Source of the DNA: Arcicella sp.
GTDB lineage: Bacteria; Bacteroidota; Bacteroidia; Cytophagales; Spirosomataceae
NCBI GenBank assembly: GCA_025454855.1
Contig: JALONS010000006.1
Span: forward strand, 1 to 37,769
Direction: 5' to 3'
DNA length: 37,769 bases
Made by a program: the position numbers and the translations under genes. The notes beneath the pieces were generated by a model that saw nothing but the letters and a program-made list of their open reading frames with translations, did no database searches and had not been told where the DNA came from. Shown piece by piece: positions 7,203 through 15,318 of this stretch. Position 1 is the first letter of the stretch; the number at the start of each line of letters is the position of its first letter.

Positions 7203-7973
7203 ATGTATAAAACTACAGAAATAGCCTCCTCCGAAATTATTTCCGATAATCCTGTTCATCAGCGGTTATTATTTCCGTACATCGAAGCTGCTAAATTTAT
7301 TTCAGGAAATTTATTAGAAATTGGATGTGGAACGGGTAGGGGAGTAGCCGTGTTAGCTCCATCAGTTACGGATTATACGGGGGTTGATAAAAATGAGCCT
7401 CTGATGACCAAACTTGCCGCTGAATATCCCAGCTTTAAGTTTATTGATATGTTTTTACCACCCCTCAAGGGATTGGCTGAAAATACCTTTGATTACATCG
7501 TTACGTTTCAAGTAATTGAACACATTGAAGATGATAATGAGTTCATTAAGGAGGCTCATCGGGTGTTGAAACCTGGTGGGAAACTTATTTTAACAACCGT
7601 TAATCGTAAATATTCGTTATCCAGAAATCCTTGGCACGTGCGTGAGTATTTAGCCAGCGAATTGAAAAATTTGATATTGAAGCATTTTGCCAGTATTGAA
7701 ACGAAGGGAGTACACGGAAATGAAAAAGTGATGGCGTATTATGAACAGAATAAACGTTCAGTTGAGAAGATTACCCGTTTTGATATTTTTAATTTGCAGT
7801 ATCGTTTACCCAGATGGATGTTACAAATTCCGTACGATATTGCCAACAGAATGAGTAGAAACCTTATTCAGAAGTCAGATAATCAATTAGTGGTAGATAT
7901 TACTTACAAAGACTATTTCTTGAATGATGATGCCGAAGAATGTTTTGATTTCTTTTACATTGCCACGAAATAA
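7203..7973 (+). CDS. Class I SAM-dependent methyltransferase, substrate unknown
   Basis: The 256-residue protein has the Rossmann-type methyltransferase core. Motif I is LLEIGCGTGRG (37-47), the ribose-binding acidic residue is in YTGVDKNE, motif IV region is FDYIVTFQVIEHIED, and post-motif is HRVLKPGGKLILTT. The C-terminal part (about 150-256) is variable and probably sets substrate choice. The motif set is that of the Methyltransf_11/UbiG-like group, but the neighbours (a GWxTD lipoprotein and a small lipoprotein) do not indicate a pathway. A strong terminator follows. Confidence 0.88.
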   Translation: MYKTTEIASSEIISDNPVHQRLLFPYIEAAKFISGNLLEIGCGTGRGVAVLAPSVTDYTGVDKNEPLMTKLAAEYPSFKFIDMFLPPLKGLAENTFDYIVTFQVIEHIEDDNEFIKEAHRVLKPGGKLILTTVNRKYSLSRNPWHVREYLASELKNLILKHFASIETKGVHGNEKVMAYYEQNKRSVEKITRFDIFNLQYRLPRWMLQIPYDIANRMSRNLIQKSDNQLVVDITYKDYFLNDDAEECFDFFYIATK

Positions 7974-7980
7974 GAAATTA

Positions 7981-8014
7981 AAAAAGGTCAGAATACTGAA
8001 TTCTGACCTTTTTT
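7981..8014 (+). terminator. Terminator of the methyltransferase gene
   Basis: aaaaaggtcagaat and attctgacctttttt form a perfect stem with a 5-base loop and a T-run, 8 bases after the stop. Confidence 0.9.
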
Positions 8015-8110
8015 AATAACCGACCTATTTTGAATTTGTAAAAGAGTAACGATGAAAGCTGTTCATTTTCAGAAACTTACTTTTTCACAAATCACTTTTC
8101 GCTCATTTTG

Positions 8111-8701
8111 TTAGCTTCTTGGCATCATTTTGTAAGTAATACTTACTCTTTCGGTTTTTTCATCCACTATTCCTGCATAAAAACCTGCAAAAACAGCTGC
8201 TGTTGGAATATCTATCTCATTCAAATTGTTGATATTCCAGTTTACTTTCCGAGCGTCGATACTCATGTGTAATACCAGCTCGTGCTTACCTTTCGCAATA
8301 ATATCCCAAGCTACTTCTTGCCCATCTTCAAACTCCATCAAGAGTTTGGTATTATTATCTTTCAAGTCCCAAGTGCCAACGTGTTTTTTACCTCCTTCAT
8401 CGGTATAAACTACTTTTTCATCAGCCGATATTTTAAAAGATTCCTTTGAGAAATCGTGGAGGTTAGCGTCGATACCCCTTTCGTATAAAACATTTTTACG
8501 GGCATCCGCTTGATAGTTCACTACATTTACCACCCAATTTTTAGCGAGCATCTTTACTAAAGTTTCATTATCTACTTCTTGAAGAGCTACTGGTTGGTTT
8601 TTCTGGGGAGAAAGATTACTTTGTTGCTGCTTAACTTTGCAAGCATAAACTACTGAGCCAAATACTAAAATGGCGACAGTCAATTTAATTGTTTTATTCA
8701 T
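8111..8701 (-). CDS. Small predicted lipoprotein, unknown function
   Basis: The 196-residue product has a signal peptide (MNKTIKLTVAILVFGSVVYAC) with Cys21 in a loose lipobox. A glutamine/asparagine-rich linker follows. The mature domain is mostly beta and contains KKHVGTWDLKDNNTKLLMEFEDG and later HMSIDARKVNWNINN, a pattern reminiscent of Bacteroidota lipocalin-like lipoproteins where a VGTW motif lies on a strand; that assignment is a guess. It converges on the methyltransferase gene. The upstream 484-base gap holds a candidate small RNA on the same strand. Confidence 0.75.
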   Translation of the reverse strand: MNKTIKLTVAILVFGSVVYACKVKQQQSNLSPQKNQPVALQEVDNETLVKMLAKNWVVNVVNYQADARKNVLYERGIDANLHDFSKESFKISADEKVVYTDEGGKKHVGTWDLKDNNTKLLMEFEDGQEVAWDIIAKGKHELVLHMSIDARKVNWNINNLNEIDIPTAAVFAGFYAGIVDEKTERVSITYKMMPRS

Positions 8702-8829
8702 CTCCTTACTATATTTAGGTTTATGTAAACCTCTTTTGGTTTACGGTACAAATAATTACTCATGACTTTTGCGATAAAGTCAGAAGGTACTTTATTAAAT
8801 CTTTGCGTGGTTAGTGTTATTTGGATTAT

Positions 8830-8958
8830 TCTGTGAAAATGTCTTCCTGTGATACGTCAGGAATGAGAAAAGAAAAATGATAAGTTGTTGCTAATCAACT
8901 ATTTGTGAGTGGCGGTGTTTGTGTAAATCAAAGAACGTTATTGTACATTTTCACAGAC
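8830..8958 (-). ncRNA. Candidate structured small RNA
   Basis: A 128-base segment is closed by a perfect 13-bp inverted repeat: tctgtgaaaatgt at 8830-8842 and its complement at 8945-8957. Inside are at least two more hairpins: TTCCTG/CAGGAA (about 8844-8863) and AGTTG/CAACT (about 8883-8900). A consensus promoter on the minus strand ends 8 bases before the closing helix, so transcription would begin at or just before its 5' strand. There is no open reading frame, no obvious T-run terminator, and no match that I recognise to 6S RNA, SRP RNA, tmRNA or RNase P. It could alternatively be a long leader of the lipoprotein gene that starts at 8701. Confidence 0.5.
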
Positions 8959-8964
8959 AGTACA

Positions 8965-8997
8965 CAAAGGTAATACTTTTTTTATGTAAAAAACAAA
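8965..8997 (-). promoter_or_regulatory. Bacteroidota-type promoter of the candidate small RNA
   Basis: On the minus strand TTTG (8997-8994), 21 bases, TACCTTTG (8972-8965). The -7 box is identical to that of the tRNA-Glu gene at 4433-4440. Confidence 0.65.
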
Positions 8998-9131
8998 CCG
9001 TTTGATAAAAAAGTGAAATTGTATTATGGCTGGATTAATATAATTATGCCAAGTTGAGTGCGTTGGAAAGGAAAATATAGGTTGTTCTTGTGCTGATTTA
9101 TCTTTTCGATGACGTAGTAGGTGTTATAGGT

Positions 9132-9181
9132 GGTCTTTTTAGTATTTATTAACTTTTCAATCAACAAATACTAAAAAGACC
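9132..9181. terminator. 16-bp perfect hairpin after the cupin gene
   Basis: ggtctttttagtattt at 9132-9147 is the exact complement of 9166-9181, with an 18-base loop. It lies 5 bases past the cupin stop. T-rich tracts lie inside the stem, not after it, so its strength as a terminator is uncertain. Confidence 0.55.
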
Positions 9182-9185
9182 AAGG

Positions 9186-9563
9186 TTACTTTAATTGACC
9201 GATTGGGTCGATGGTATCGGTTTCAACCATGAGCATCACTGTTTTTTGTGGGGCTCTTGTTTTATGAATAACCCCTTTAGAAATAGTTGCTCCTTCGTTG
9301 GGATTTAGTTCAATAGTTTTATCTTCTAAATCAATAAATAGTTTTCCGCTCAATACAAAAAAGAATTCATCATCGTCATCGTGTTTGTGCCAGTGATATT
9401 CACCCTCCACAATTCCAATTCTAACTACACTGTTATTAACTTTAGTCAGGGTTTGATTAAACCATTTATCAGTACATTCTGATACCACCTCGTTAACATC
9501 AATTAATGTTTGATGGGCATATTTGATGTCCATTCGTTGGTTGTAATTGAAAGTATTACTCAT
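9186..9563 (-). CDS. Single-domain cupin protein
   Basis: The 125-residue product has one small beta-barrel cupin domain. Motif 1 is GEYHWHKHDDDDEFFFVLSGKL (about residues 54-75) with the metal ligands His57, His59 (or His61) and Glu66; motif 2 is NEGATISKGVIHKTRAP with the last histidine. This ligand set suggests a bound metal. Proteins of this type can be sugar or small-metabolite binding, isomerase or dioxygenase; nothing in the sequence or context decides. The ATG at 9563 is taken; an internal ATG at residue 11 is possible. A dyad lies 34 bases upstream. Confidence 0.85.
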   Translation of the reverse strand: MSNTFNYNQRMDIKYAHQTLIDVNEVVSECTDKWFNQTLTKVNNSVVRIGIVEGEYHWHKHDDDDEFFFVLSGKLFIDLEDKTIELNPNEGATISKGVIHKTRAPQKTVMLMVETDTIDPIGQLK

Positions 9564-9596
9564 AATTTTAAAATATTTGCGTTATTGGAGTTCAAC

Positions 9597-9613
9597 TTTT
9601 CTTAATAAGAAAA
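9597..9613. promoter_or_regulatory. Dyad upstream of the cupin gene
   Basis: ttttctta-a-taagaaaa is a perfect 8+1+8 palindrome 34 bases before the cupin ATG, in a place where a regulator could bind. It is A/T only, so chance is possible. Confidence 0.3.
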
Positions 9614-9705
9614 TCAATTCCGTATCAATAATAGTTGAATCAGTTTTTAAATTTTGGGTATTCATTAGCTTAAATCACTCAGCATTTTTATTACTTATCT
9701 GAACT

Positions 9706-9826
9706 ATATACTTAGTGACGCAAAATGGTTGCCGCCGTCAGAGGCAAGGACCAAAACCCTGACGACGATTTTACCCCGTCAGCGGTTTTGTAGCCTATAC
9801 ATTTTGAACTGCGTCAATAAGTATAT
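9706..9826. repeat. 121-bp palindromic element with 17-bp terminal inverted repeats
   Basis: The ends are ATATACTTAGTGACGCA (9706-9722) and its inverted copy at 9810-9826 (16 of 17). The GC-rich interior repeats the words gccgtcag, ccctgacgacg and ccccgtcagcgg in both orientations, so the element can fold into a multi-arm structure. The same terminal word (15 of 17) occurs at 750-766 beside the other palindrome. No coding capacity. It looks like a MITE or REP-type element. It lies just beyond the glgB stop. Confidence 0.65.
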
Positions 9827-9837
9827 ATATCCGTTAT

Positions 9838-11847
9838 TTATTTCACTTTCAAAACTACTGCTCCCAGCGGAGGAATTGTCAAGGCAATGGAATAGGCTTT
9901 ACCTTGCCAAGCAATTTCCTCTGCCATCATGGCTGATTTGTTTACTTTACCACTGCCCCAAAACGCCTTATCGTCTGAATTCAAGACTTCCATCCAAACA
10001 CCTTGCATGGGTACACCAATGCGGTAGTCGGGGCGAGGTACTGGAGTCATGTTCAAAATAACGATGAGTTGGTCTTTGTGGTCGTTTCCTTTTCTGGCGT
10101 ACACAACGATAGAATTCTCACGGTCGGTAGTATCTATCCATTCAAATCCTTCGTGCGAAAATTGTTTATCGTAAAGAGCAGGTTGGTTCTTGTATAAGTT
10201 ATTTAAGGCTTTAACTAAATCTTGAACGCCTCGGTGGGGAGCGTGGTCTAATAACCACCATTCCAGTCCTTTCTCAAAATTCCATTCAGAAGTTTGACCA
10301 AATTCACCACCCATGAAAATTAAGTTAGTACCTGGATGCGTAAACATATACGTAAATAATAGCCTGAGATTAGCAAAACGTTGCCATTCATCACCTGGCA
10401 TTTTGCCAATTAAAGATTGTTTGCCATAAACGACTTCATCGTGCGAGAACGGTAGCATAAAATTCTCGGTGAAGGCATACACCGTCGAGAAAGTTAATTG
10501 GTCTTGGTGATGTTTACGATACATGGGGTCTTTCTCGAAGTATTTAAGGGTATCGTTCATCCAGCCCATCATCCATTTTTGTCCGAAGCCCAAACCTCCC
10601 GTGTAAATAGGGCGAGAAACCCCCGTAAAGGAAGTCGACTCTTCGGCAATCATTTGTATGTCAGGGAATTGACTATAAATAGTTTCGTTCAATTCTTTGA
10701 ATAATGAAATAGATTCGAGGTTATGATTACCCCCAAAAATATTAGGTTCCCATTCTCCATGATTGCGTGAATAATCCAAATAAAGCATGGAAGCGACTGC
10801 ATCCACCCGTAGTCCGTCAGCATGATAACGCTCTAACCAGTAAATAGCATTAGAAATTAAGAAACTACGGATTTCGTTTCTGCCGTAATTGAAAATATAA
10901 GATTTCCAGTCGGGGTGATAGCCTTTACGCATATCAGGGTGTTCGTAGAGGTGCGTACCATCGTATTCATACAAACCGTGTGCATCACCAGGGAAATGCG
11001 AAGGTACCCAGTCGAGAATCACGCCAATATCGTTTTTATGACATTCTTCTACCAAATACATAAAGTCTTGGGGCTTACCGAATCGAGATGATGGAGCGAA
11101 GTATCCTAATACTTGATAACCCCATGAAGGTTCGTAGGGGTGTTCCATAATAGGCATAAATTCCACGTGCGTAAAGCCCATTTCTTTTACGTATTGTACC
11201 AACTGGTCGGCAAGTTCTACGAAAGTTAGTTTCTCGTCATTTTGTTTTCTTTTCCAAGAACCAACGTGAACTTCATATACTGACATGGGGGATGACAAGG
11301 AGTTTTTGGTATGACGCTTACCCATCCATTCGCTATCTGTCCATTCGTACCAGTTGTCCCAAACAATAGATGCCGTGCGTGGAGGTACTTCAAAACTTTG
11401 AGCGTAAGGGTCCATTTTCTCTAAAAATCGACCGTCCTGAGTTTGAATACAAAATTTATACGTTTCGCCCTTGCCGATATGTGGAACGAAGCCTTCCCAA
11501 ATACCCGAAGAATCCCAGCGGACAAATAGATGATGAGAGTCTTTATCCCAATAGTTGAAATTTCCAATGACCGAAACTGATTTTGCCGAAGGTGCCCACA
11601 CCGAGAAGTAAGTTCCAGCAATGCCTTGCATTTCAGTTAAATGCGACCCGAATTTCTCGAATAAACGATAGTGCTTTCCCGCTTTGAATAAATCTATGTC
11701 AAAGTCAGAGAAGCGACTGAAAGTCTCTACGTTTTTGAGTTGGACGGGTGGAGGAGTTTCTTCAGCAACGGCTACGGTTTCCTTTTTCGTAGTCTTTTTC
11801 TTTGTTGGTTCAGTTGTTTCAGTAGTTTTTTTGGATGCTTTTGCCAT
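9838..11847 (-). CDS. glgB: 1,4-alpha-glucan branching enzyme
   Basis: This GH13 enzyme forms alpha-1,6 branches in glucan. The N-terminal CBM48-like domain (about 55-165, FSVWAPSAKSVSVIGNFNYWD) is followed by the catalytic barrel: VYEVHVGSWKR, the nucleophile Asp349 in DGLRVDAVASMLYLD, the acid/base in AEEST (401-405) and FSHDEVVYGK. The C-terminal beta domain ends in PPLGAVVLKVK. Length 669 is normal. Residues 1-35 are a Lys/Thr/Glu-rich low-complexity tail not typical of GlgB, possibly disordered. The gene stands alone. With maltokinase and GlgE in the same window it would branch the linear glucan made from maltose 1-phosphate. Confidence 0.97.
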   Translation of the reverse strand: MAKASKKTTETTEPTKKKTTKKETVAVAEETPPPVQLKNVETFSRFSDFDIDLFKAGKHYRLFEKFGSHLTEMQGIAGTYFSVWAPSAKSVSVIGNFNYWDKDSHHLFVRWDSSGIWEGFVPHIGKGETYKFCIQTQDGRFLEKMDPYAQSFEVPPRTASIVWDNWYEWTDSEWMGKRHTKNSLSSPMSVYEVHVGSWKRKQNDEKLTFVELADQLVQYVKEMGFTHVEFMPIMEHPYEPSWGYQVLGYFAPSSRFGKPQDFMYLVEECHKNDIGVILDWVPSHFPGDAHGLYEYDGTHLYEHPDMRKGYHPDWKSYIFNYGRNEIRSFLISNAIYWLERYHADGLRVDAVASMLYLDYSRNHGEWEPNIFGGNHNLESISLFKELNETIYSQFPDIQMIAEESTSFTGVSRPIYTGGLGFGQKWMMGWMNDTLKYFEKDPMYRKHHQDQLTFSTVYAFTENFMLPFSHDEVVYGKQSLIGKMPGDEWQRFANLRLLFTYMFTHPGTNLIFMGGEFGQTSEWNFEKGLEWWLLDHAPHRGVQDLVKALNNLYKNQPALYDKQFSHEGFEWIDTTDRENSIVVYARKGNDHKDQLIVILNMTPVPRPDYRIGVPMQGVWMEVLNSDDKAFWGSGKVNKSAMMAEEIAWQGKAYSIALTIPPLGAVVLKVK

Positions 11848-12047
11848 CTTTGTTTATGGTTAATGGAAATGTTCGGGTAATGATATATGGAATATCGTTA
11901 AAATTAATATTTCTTTTCAAATTCTTCCCATTGATAATGAATAATTATACCCAGTGAAAAGCGAATTATGAAAGTAGAACAAACAAGTTGTTGGAAATCA
12001 ATGGATTATATTGTTTTTCTTTGGAAAACCTAAATCGGTTGAGGATT

Positions 12048-12875
12048 TCAATCAATTTTTGCTCGTTCGGTTAAACTTCTTGGAAGTTTTTTAAAATAAT
12101 CATTCGGGAATGTTCGGGCTAAAATATCTAATATTTTGGCATCTCGTCCAATCAAGATACGAGATTTACCCTTCTGAATACCTTTCATAATTACTTCGGC
12201 AGCGTATTCAGGTGTATTGATGAGGGCTTCTCGTTCAAACTTTTCGGTATCGGCGGCTATTTGCCGTGGGTCTTGTCCTACCGACTTTCGGGCATTGGTA
12301 GCAATCTTGGTCTGAATTCCTCCAGGATGTACCGAAGATACTTTTATGCCTGTGTCCATGAGTTCAAACTTGAGTACATCAGAAAAACCTTTTACCCCAA
12401 ACTTTGCAGTACAATATGCCGATTGATACCGAACACCAATAATACCAAAAATACTGGAAAGATTGACGATATTTCCTTGATTTTGGGCTAACATCGTGGG
12501 TAAAAATTCCTTCGTCATACGGATTACGCCGTACAGATTGATATTCATTAACCACTCAAAATCATTCATGGGCGTTTCGGCAAATGTGCCAGAATACAAT
12601 CCAACACCTGCATTATTGACCAGTACAATTTTGGAGGGTTGATACGTTTTGAGAGCCATCGTGGCAAACTCCGTGATGGCTTCCGCATCCGACACATCTA
12701 ACAAGTGGGTTTTTACCCAACCGTTAGCACTTATTATTTTTTGTTTTGTTTCTTCTAATCCTATTTCGTTCATATCGGTAGCAATAACTTTAGCTCCTTT
12801 TTGAGCCGCCAAAATAGACAATGCTTGTCCGATACCCGAGCCAGCCCCCGTAATGATAAAGTGTGTGTCGTTCAT
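12048..12875 (-). CDS. Short-chain dehydrogenase/reductase
   Basis: A 275-residue classical SDR. The NAD(P) site is TGAGSGIGQ near the N-terminus, NNAGVGLYSG is the structural motif, the catalytic set is Ser in NLSSIFG with the YQSAYCTAK active-site Tyr and Lys, and PGGIQT follows. The C-terminus includes a basic tail (FKKLPRSLTERAKID). The substrate cannot be told from the sequence. The open frame runs up to 12953, but a TATCTTTG -7 box at 12953-12960 would start transcription inside that extension, and the ATG at 12875 gives the normal SDR N-terminus. It follows glgB on the same strand after a 200-base gap that shows nothing notable. Confidence 0.92.
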   Translation of the reverse strand: MNDTHFIITGAGSGIGQALSILAAQKGAKVIATDMNEIGLEETKQKIISANGWVKTHLLDVSDAEAITEFATMALKTYQPSKIVLVNNAGVGLYSGTFAETPMNDFEWLMNINLYGVIRMTKEFLPTMLAQNQGNIVNLSSIFGIIGVRYQSAYCTAKFGVKGFSDVLKFELMDTGIKVSSVHPGGIQTKIATNARKSVGQDPRQIAADTEKFEREALINTPEYAAEVIMKGIQKGKSRILIGRDAKILDILARTFPNDYFKKLPRSLTERAKID

Positions 12876-13205
12876 ATTGTTGGAGAAATTTTCTCCATCG
12901 AAGATACAATAATTTATGGAAAAAGTTAAATTTTTCGGGAATGCTATTGGCACAAAGATAATGCCATAAAAATCATAAAAAATGCTTTTGTGGCTTGGTG
13001 ATATTAAAAAAGCCCATTAATTTATTTTCCTTTAAAAAATCAAGCAAGGCACGTTTTTTGCTTGTTTTAAGGGATAAAAGCCGCCAATTTTTAAGATGAT
13101 AGTTAATAGTTTTCAGTTAGCACTTAGGAGTTTATTTTGATTGCTCGCTATTTTAGAGGACTACCACTAATCAATCATGTACCAACCTAAATAAATAAAA
13201 ATCTT
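12876..13205. other. Intergenic region between divergent SDR and phosphatase genes
   Basis: About 330 bases. It contains the SDR -7 box and a 7-bp hairpin caagcaa/ttgcttg (13041-13064). No coding frame or RNA gene is evident. Confidence 0.5.
12953..12960 (-). promoter_or_regulatory. -7 box of the SDR gene
   Basis: TATCTTTG on the minus strand fits TAnnTTTG exactly. The -33 region upstream is only A/T-rich, with no clear TTTG. It supports the downstream start codon at 12875. Confidence 0.4.
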
Positions 13206-13964
13206 ATGCGGCTAACTTTTTTAAAAAATCGGGAACGACGACCCGATAAAATTGCCATTACGCCCCTGCGGGTGGATGTACACTCTCATCTTTTGCCTGC
13301 GTTGGACGAAGGGGCAAAAAGCCTTGAAGAAAGCGTGGCGTTAATTCTTGAATTAAAGCAATTGGGTTTTCATAAATTAATCCTGACTCCCCACATTATG
13401 GCAGGATTTTACCCGAATTCGCCCCATAAAATTCAAAAACATTTATTGTCATTGCGTGAACACCTTGCTGAAAAGCAGATTGAAGTAGAAATCGAAGTAG
13501 CGGCTGAATATTATTTGGATGCTTTTTTTATGAAAGAACTACTATCTGCCAACGAATTATTAACTTTTGATTCGGAAGAAGGAGCTAAGTATCTTTTATT
13601 TGAAACTCAGCATTTACACGAACCCAAACAATTATTTGAAGCCATCAAACGAATTTCCAGAAAAGGATATACGCCCGTGTTGGCTCACCCCGAACGTTAT
13701 AATTATCTTCAGCGTAATCGGTTGTTGGTACATCAATTGTATGAAACGGGACTTTTGTTTCAGGTAAATATCAATTCATTTTCGGGTTATTACGGTAGCC
13801 GTTCCCGTGAATTAGCAGAATATCTTTCAGTAGCCCAGATGATTAGCTTTTTGGGTACAGACTGCCACAAACAAGAGCATATAGAAATGTTACAAAAAAC
13901 GATGGTATCGCCGATGTACCAAACGGTACTGAGAGCAGGAGAGATTTTGAATAATCGAGTGTAG
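13206..13964 (+). CDS. PHP-type protein tyrosine phosphatase, CpsB/YwqE-like
   Basis: The 252-residue protein has the full set of PHP metal motifs in order: DVHSHLLPALDEGA (about 24-37), LTPHIMAGFYP, AAEYYLD, a HPERYNYL stretch and FLGTDCHKQ. This layout is that of the manganese-dependent tyrosine phosphatases CpsB, CapC and YwqE, which act on the tyrosine autokinases controlling capsule or exopolysaccharide export. It therefore probably regulates surface polysaccharide, in line with the rhamnose genes elsewhere in the window, but no kinase (Wzc/CapB) is adjacent. A strong terminator follows and it converges on a GH5 gene. Confidence 0.9.
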   Translation: MRLTFLKNRERRPDKIAITPLRVDVHSHLLPALDEGAKSLEESVALILELKQLGFHKLILTPHIMAGFYPNSPHKIQKHLLSLREHLAEKQIEVEIEVAAEYYLDAFFMKELLSANELLTFDSEEGAKYLLFETQHLHEPKQLFEAIKRISRKGYTPVLAHPERYNYLQRNRLLVHQLYETGLLFQVNINSFSGYYGSRSRELAEYLSVAQMISFLGTDCHKQEHIEMLQKTMVSPMYQTVLRAGEILNNRV

Positions 13965-13980
13965 TTTTTTGAAATTTCAT

Positions 13981-14022
13981 AACGAACCCTGACGAGGCTT
14001 TAAACCATCGTCAGGGTTCGTT
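13981..14022. terminator. 15-bp perfect hairpin between convergent genes
   Basis: aacgaaccctgacga at 13981-13995 is the exact complement of 14008-14022, with a 12-base loop. It shares the word ccctgacga with the palindromic element at 9706-9826, so it may be a REP-derived terminator. Confidence 0.7.
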
Positions 14023-14026
14023 AACG

Positions 14027-15154
14027 TTATTTAGTTTTGTACTCAGCAATCGCTTCTTTCATACAAGGAATAAGTGTATTGGAGTTATCAAGCATTTTAA
14101 ACCCTCCGTCCCATTCCCACCATGAGGCTGGAATCTCTAAACTTCCTAAAGTACGAAAAATTATCTGTGCGTGTCGGCAACGGCTGTCCTTATCAGAAAC
14201 TTTGTTGTAAGAGCCAAATTCCCCACAAAAGATAGGAACTTTATTATCCACAGACCACTGTTTTATTTTCTTCAAACGATTAATCAATGCCTCGCTTGTG
14301 CCATCATTAACATAATTTTTGATGGATTTCTCAACCCATTTCCCTACTGCTTTTTCTGGAATAGTAACCGTACCCGTAGCTGGGAAAGTTATGCCTCTCA
14401 AATCACTAAGTCCATCGCCTGCCCAAGTAGCCCCCTGATGGGTAAAAATAAAAGGGTCATAAAAATGAAAGGTATAAATGATGTTTTTATCATCGAAGGG
14501 TTTCATTTTAACAAGTGCATCTAAACCGTTCCAATCTTCAGCTCCTACCACGAGCGTATGATTGGGGGCAATTTTTCTTACGGTATTAATCAATTCTTGG
14601 GCTTGTAAACGCCAGGTTTCGGCAGGAATATCGTGTGGTTCGTTGCGGAGTTCAAAAAATACTTTCTCAGGGTCAAGGTTTTTATAACGATTCGCAATTT
14701 CGCTCCAAAGCCACACCAAACGTTTGGTCGTAGCTGCATTTGGGATAGAACCATCAAATTCAGTATGATGAAGGTCAATTAGTACTTTCAGATTTCGTTG
14801 TAATGCCCAAGCAATGACAGAATCAACCATCGGAATATTTTCTGCAAAATCCCAGCGATAAGGCTCTTTAATACTTGCCCAAGCTCCAAAACACACAGGA
14901 ACACGCACATGAGTCATGCCCGCATTGGCTATTTCCGTTAGTCGAGCTTTCCGCTTGTTTGTTTCTGTCCAATTGGCAAAATCGCCGAAATGTTTTTCAA
15001 TTTTGGTAGTTTTATTGGCATTCCAATAATTATCAAAGTAAGACAAATTAGTGCCAATTCCGAGACTTTTAGCCCGTTTTTGAACAATGGATTGCCCCAA
15101 AATGTGATTAGAAAGTAATGTGCATATTGCCAACAGTAGTATTTTATTTTTCAT
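14027..15154 (-). CDS. Exported glycoside hydrolase family 5 enzyme
   Basis: A signal peptide (MKNKILLLAICTLLSNHILGQ) directs export of this 375-residue protein. The catalytic barrel is GH5-like: GIGTNLSYFDN at the start, HVRVPVCFG, VLIDLHHTEFDG, the acid/base glutamate in FFELRNEPHD, YTFHFYDPFIFTHQG, and the nucleophile glutamate in IFCGEFGSYN, ending with WWEWDGGF. GH5 enzymes cut beta-glucans, mannans or related chains; the subfamily cannot be set by eye. No binding module or secretion tail (Por type) is seen. The frame has a TTG one codon upstream; the ATG at 15154 is preferred. Confidence 0.93.
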   Translation of the reverse strand: MKNKILLLAICTLLSNHILGQSIVQKRAKSLGIGTNLSYFDNYWNANKTTKIEKHFGDFANWTETNKRKARLTEIANAGMTHVRVPVCFGAWASIKEPYRWDFAENIPMVDSVIAWALQRNLKVLIDLHHTEFDGSIPNAATTKRLVWLWSEIANRYKNLDPEKVFFELRNEPHDIPAETWRLQAQELINTVRKIAPNHTLVVGAEDWNGLDALVKMKPFDDKNIIYTFHFYDPFIFTHQGATWAGDGLSDLRGITFPATGTVTIPEKAVGKWVEKSIKNYVNDGTSEALINRLKKIKQWSVDNKVPIFCGEFGSYNKVSDKDSRCRHAQIIFRTLGSLEIPASWWEWDGGFKMLDNSNTLIPCMKEAIAEYKTK

Positions 15155-15282
15155 CAATAGTGTTTTTTAAGAGCGTTATTTGTGTCAAAGATACCCCAAA
15201 TCTGGTAGGAATGAATGAGGGTTTACAGGTATGTAAATTCTATTTTTTAAAGATATTTTTACAAGACGAATGACATAATTAA

Positions 15283-15312
15283 TTGTTCAGAACTGAATCT
15301 TAATTATCTTTG
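15283..15312 (+). promoter_or_regulatory. Consensus promoter of pyrR-pyrB
   Basis: TTG (15283-15285), 19 bases, TATCTTTG (15305-15312): exact consensus and spacing. The pyrR ATG begins 7 bases after the -7 box, so the mRNA should be leaderless or nearly so. Confidence 0.8.
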
Positions 15313-15318
15313 TGAGCT

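Larger units (their letters stand above)
8702..9131. other. Long intergenic region, no protein gene
   Basis: This stretch has no convincing coding frame. It contains a small dyad at 8763-8782 (tgacttt and aaagtca), a candidate structured RNA with its own promoter (8830-8997, separate entries), and otherwise AT-rich sequence. Confidence 0.6.

Noticed and set aside
8830-8958. Identification of the structured segment as 6S RNA, SRP RNA or tmRNA
   Set aside because: The sizes and conserved words of these RNAs do not fit; I leave it unassigned.
9729-10061. Plus-strand open frame of 110 codons
   Set aside because: It crosses the palindromic element and then the antisense of glgB; it is a shadow.
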